DNA from: Arthrobacter crystallopoietes
GTDB taxonomy: Bacteria > Actinomycetota > Actinomycetes > Actinomycetales > Micrococcaceae
DNA length: 64,000 nt
Assembly (NCBI RefSeq): GCF_017603825.1
Contig: NZ_CP072014.1
Location: forward strand, 1,488,001-1,552,000
Reading direction: 5' to 3'
Shown piece after piece: positions 62,575 to 64,000 of the stretch. Below the pieces are notes generated by a model. It worked only from the letters and a program-made list of their open reading frames with translations. It was not told where the DNA came from and did no database searches. The position numbers and the translations under genes were made by a program. Each line of letters starts with the position of its first letter. Position 1 is the first letter of the stretch.

Positions 62575-63411
62575 TCAGCTCAGTTGGGAGCCGGTTCCGT
62601 GCTGTTGGGAGGTCCGGCGGAGTTCCGCCAAGGTCTCGAGTACCCGGGCAAAAGCATCCGGGGAATCCACCCGAAAAGCCGCTCCCGACTCTCCGGATCC
62701 GATTTTGACACCCAGATCCTGCGGCTGCAGGGCCTTGATGGCGTCCTCGTCCGTGACATCGTCGCCCGCGAAGAAGACCGCCGTAGCCTCCGTAAACGCG
62801 CGCAGGAGTTCCAGTCCCTGCCCCTTGTCGGAGCTTAGGACCGAGGTCTCGAGCACCCGCTTGCCGTCCGTCAGGTGCAGTCCCTCGATTTCCGACAGCT
62901 CGCGGCGCGCTGCCTCGGTGGCGGCCTCGGCCACCGGATCTTCTGCCGTGCGGGTATGGAGTACGACGCCGGCCGGCTTGGCTTCCAGCCTCGTGCCCGG
63001 GTGGGCTGCGACCACCTTTTCAACCACCGCCGTGGCCTGGCGCAGCGCCAACGCCTGCGCCTGATCCAGGGTCAGGGCTGGGCTGCCGGGGCCGGTGAAG
63101 ACTTCGGCGCCGTGCGAGCCGATGAGCAGGGTTCTATCGTCCGGCGAGGCAACCAGCCGCAGACTCTCGAGGGCGCGGCCGGAAATGAACGCCGTCGTTG
63201 TTTCGGGTAGTTCGAGCAGTTCCCTTACGGCGGCGGCGGCGGCCGGCAATGCCCGGGCATCTTCGGCGCGCGCGACAATCGGCGCCAGCGTGCCGTCGAA
63301 GTCCAGCGCCACGAGCAGCCGCGGCGTGCTGCTGATTTTCTCCAGCGCACGGCGCAGCGCCGGATCCAGCTCCCCGCGGTTCTCGCTCGTTGCGGCACGG
63401 TTTTCATTCAT
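62575..63411 (-). CDS. otsB: Trehalose-6-phosphate phosphatase
   Basis: 278-residue HAD-superfamily enzyme that removes phosphate from trehalose-6-phosphate. Motif I LDFDGTLAP contains nucleophile D37 and D39; ISGR (motif II region), the basic KGQGLELL segment and motif III/IV GDDVTDEDA follow. The ATG at 63411 is chosen because AAGGAG (63426-63421) is nine bases upstream, overlapping the otsA stop; an earlier ATG at 63432 would overlap otsA by eight bases. With otsA upstream it forms the OtsAB route. Confidence 0.92.
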   Translation of the reverse strand: MNENRAATSENRGELDPALRRALEKISSTPRLLVALDFDGTLAPIVARAEDARALPAAAAAVRELLELPETTTAFISGRALESLRLVASPDDRTLLIGSHGAEVFTGPGSPALTLDQAQALALRQATAVVEKVVAAHPGTRLEAKPAGVVLHTRTAEDPVAEAATEAARRELSEIEGLHLTDGKRVLETSVLSSDKGQGLELLRAFTEATAVFFAGDDVTDEDAIKALQPQDLGVKIGSGESGAAFRVDSPDAFARVLETLAELRRTSQQHGTGSQLS

Positions 63412-63424
63412 TGCCGCGTGCTCC

Positions 63425-64000
63425 TTACTCATTGTCGCTCCCCGCGGTTTTGCCCAGGGTTTCGCCATCGAGGGCGCGCAGGAAACTTTGGGACCATTGC
63501 TCGACGTCGTTCTGCAGGATCTGGCGGCGCATGACGCGCATCCGGCGGGTGGACTCGCCGGGGGCGATTTCCACGGCGCGCATGATCGCGTCTTTGAGCC
63601 CGTCGATGTCGTGCGGGTTGACCAGGATGGCCTGTTTCAGATGGTCGGCGGCGCCGGCGAACTCGCTGAGCACCAGCGCACCGTTGACCCCGGTCCGCGA
63701 CGCCACGTATTCCTTGGCCACCAGGTTCATCCCGTCGCGCAGGGCCGTGACCAGCATGACGTCCGCCGCAAGGTAGAGCGCCACCATCTCTTCCTTGGGA
63801 TAGCTGTGGTGGAGGTAGCGGATCGCGGTGTTGCTCAGGGTGTCGTAAGTGCCGTTGATCCGGCCGACCGCGCCCTCGATCTCCTCGCGCAACAGCCGGT
63901 AGGACTCGACGCGCTCGCGGCTAGGGCTTGCCACCTGGATCAGGGCCGCATCCTCCACGGTGACGCGGCCGTCCTCGAGCAGTTCGCCGTACGCCTTGAT
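63425..64000 (-). CDS. otsA: Trehalose-6-phosphate synthase, C-terminal part
   Basis: The frame runs to the right edge, so only about the last 190 residues are seen. GT20 features are present: the YPKEEMVALYLAADVMLVTALRDGMNLVAKEYVA segment, which binds the UDP-glucose phosphate region, and LVLSEFAGAADHL, with the usual VNPHDIDGLKDAI. The enzyme joins glucose-6-phosphate and a nucleotide-glucose to give trehalose-6-phosphate, the substrate of the adjacent OtsB. The stop TAA is at 63427-63425, and the ribosome binding site of otsB overlaps it. Confidence 0.92.
   Translation of the reverse strand: MKAYGELLEDGRVTVEDAALIQVASPSRERVESYRLLREEIEGAVGRINGTYDTLSNTAIRYLHHSYPKEEMVALYLAADVMLVTALRDGMNLVAKEYVASRTGVNGALVLSEFAGAADHLKQAILVNPHDIDGLKDAIMRAVEIAPGESTRRMRVMRRQILQNDVEQWSQSFLRALDGETLGKTAGSDNE

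Overview
The window comes from a high-G+C actinobacterium of the family Micrococcaceae, most likely Arthrobacter or a close relative. This rests on GC-rich codon use, an Arthrobacter-like 16S rRNA, a CarD regulator, the GlgE maltosyltransferase pathway and many GTG/TTG starts. Genus placement is from memory of 16S signatures, not from a search.

Left part (1-8.9 kb): the 3' end of a SenX3-type histidine kinase overlaps a RegX3-type response regulator. A bidirectional terminator separates them from a convergent LpqE-like lipoprotein. Then come carD, ispD, ispF, cysS and rlmB, a block also found (in the opposite overall orientation) around carD in Mycobacterium, followed by the glycogen debranching enzyme glgX. 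ispD and ispF supply two steps of the MEP isoprenoid pathway.

8.9-14.6 kb: a three-gene, translationally coupled envelope-stress-like operon on the minus strand (LEA/apolipophorin-like protein, holin-superfamily membrane protein, DUF3618 protein) lies beside a YihY/BrkB membrane protein. Divergent from these is a less-studied plus-strand trio: a haem-oxygenase-fold iron enzyme, a membrane glycosyltransferase and a CDGSH iron-sulphur protein.

14.6-25.1 kb: an alpha-glucan and trehalose locus. glgP (minus) is divergent from glgE-treS-mak::glgB (plus), whose genes overlap by 1 and 4 bases. TreS converts trehalose to maltose, the maltokinase domain makes maltose-1-phosphate, GlgE polymerises it into alpha-1,4-glucan, and GlgB branches it. 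GlgP and GlgX degrade the product. The maltokinase and branching enzyme are fused in one 1271-residue protein.

25.1-57.2 kb: the outstanding feature, five complete 16S-23S-5S operons in direct tandem, with a period of 6548/6549 bp. The only length difference seen is a T6/T7 tract in the leader. Four identical 794-bp GC-rich spacers separate the operons and carry their own promoters. The first operon has a different, more consensus-like promoter pair. RNase III-type processing stems around 16S and 23S can be read from the sequence. No tRNA gene lies in the transcribed spacers.

57.2-64 kb: a START/AHSA1 protein, a GlcD-type FAD oxidase and a SAM methyltransferase (plus strand) face a minus-strand group: otsA (partial), otsB, an MsmK/UgpC-type sugar ABC ATPase and a DUF4032 kinase-like protein. 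Trehalose metabolism (TreS/GlgE and OtsAB) therefore lies on both sides of the rRNA array.

A recurrent promoter design, a TANNNT -10 element six or seven bases before a start codon, suggests leaderless transcripts for ispD, cysS, glgP, glgE, the START gene and the methyltransferase gene.
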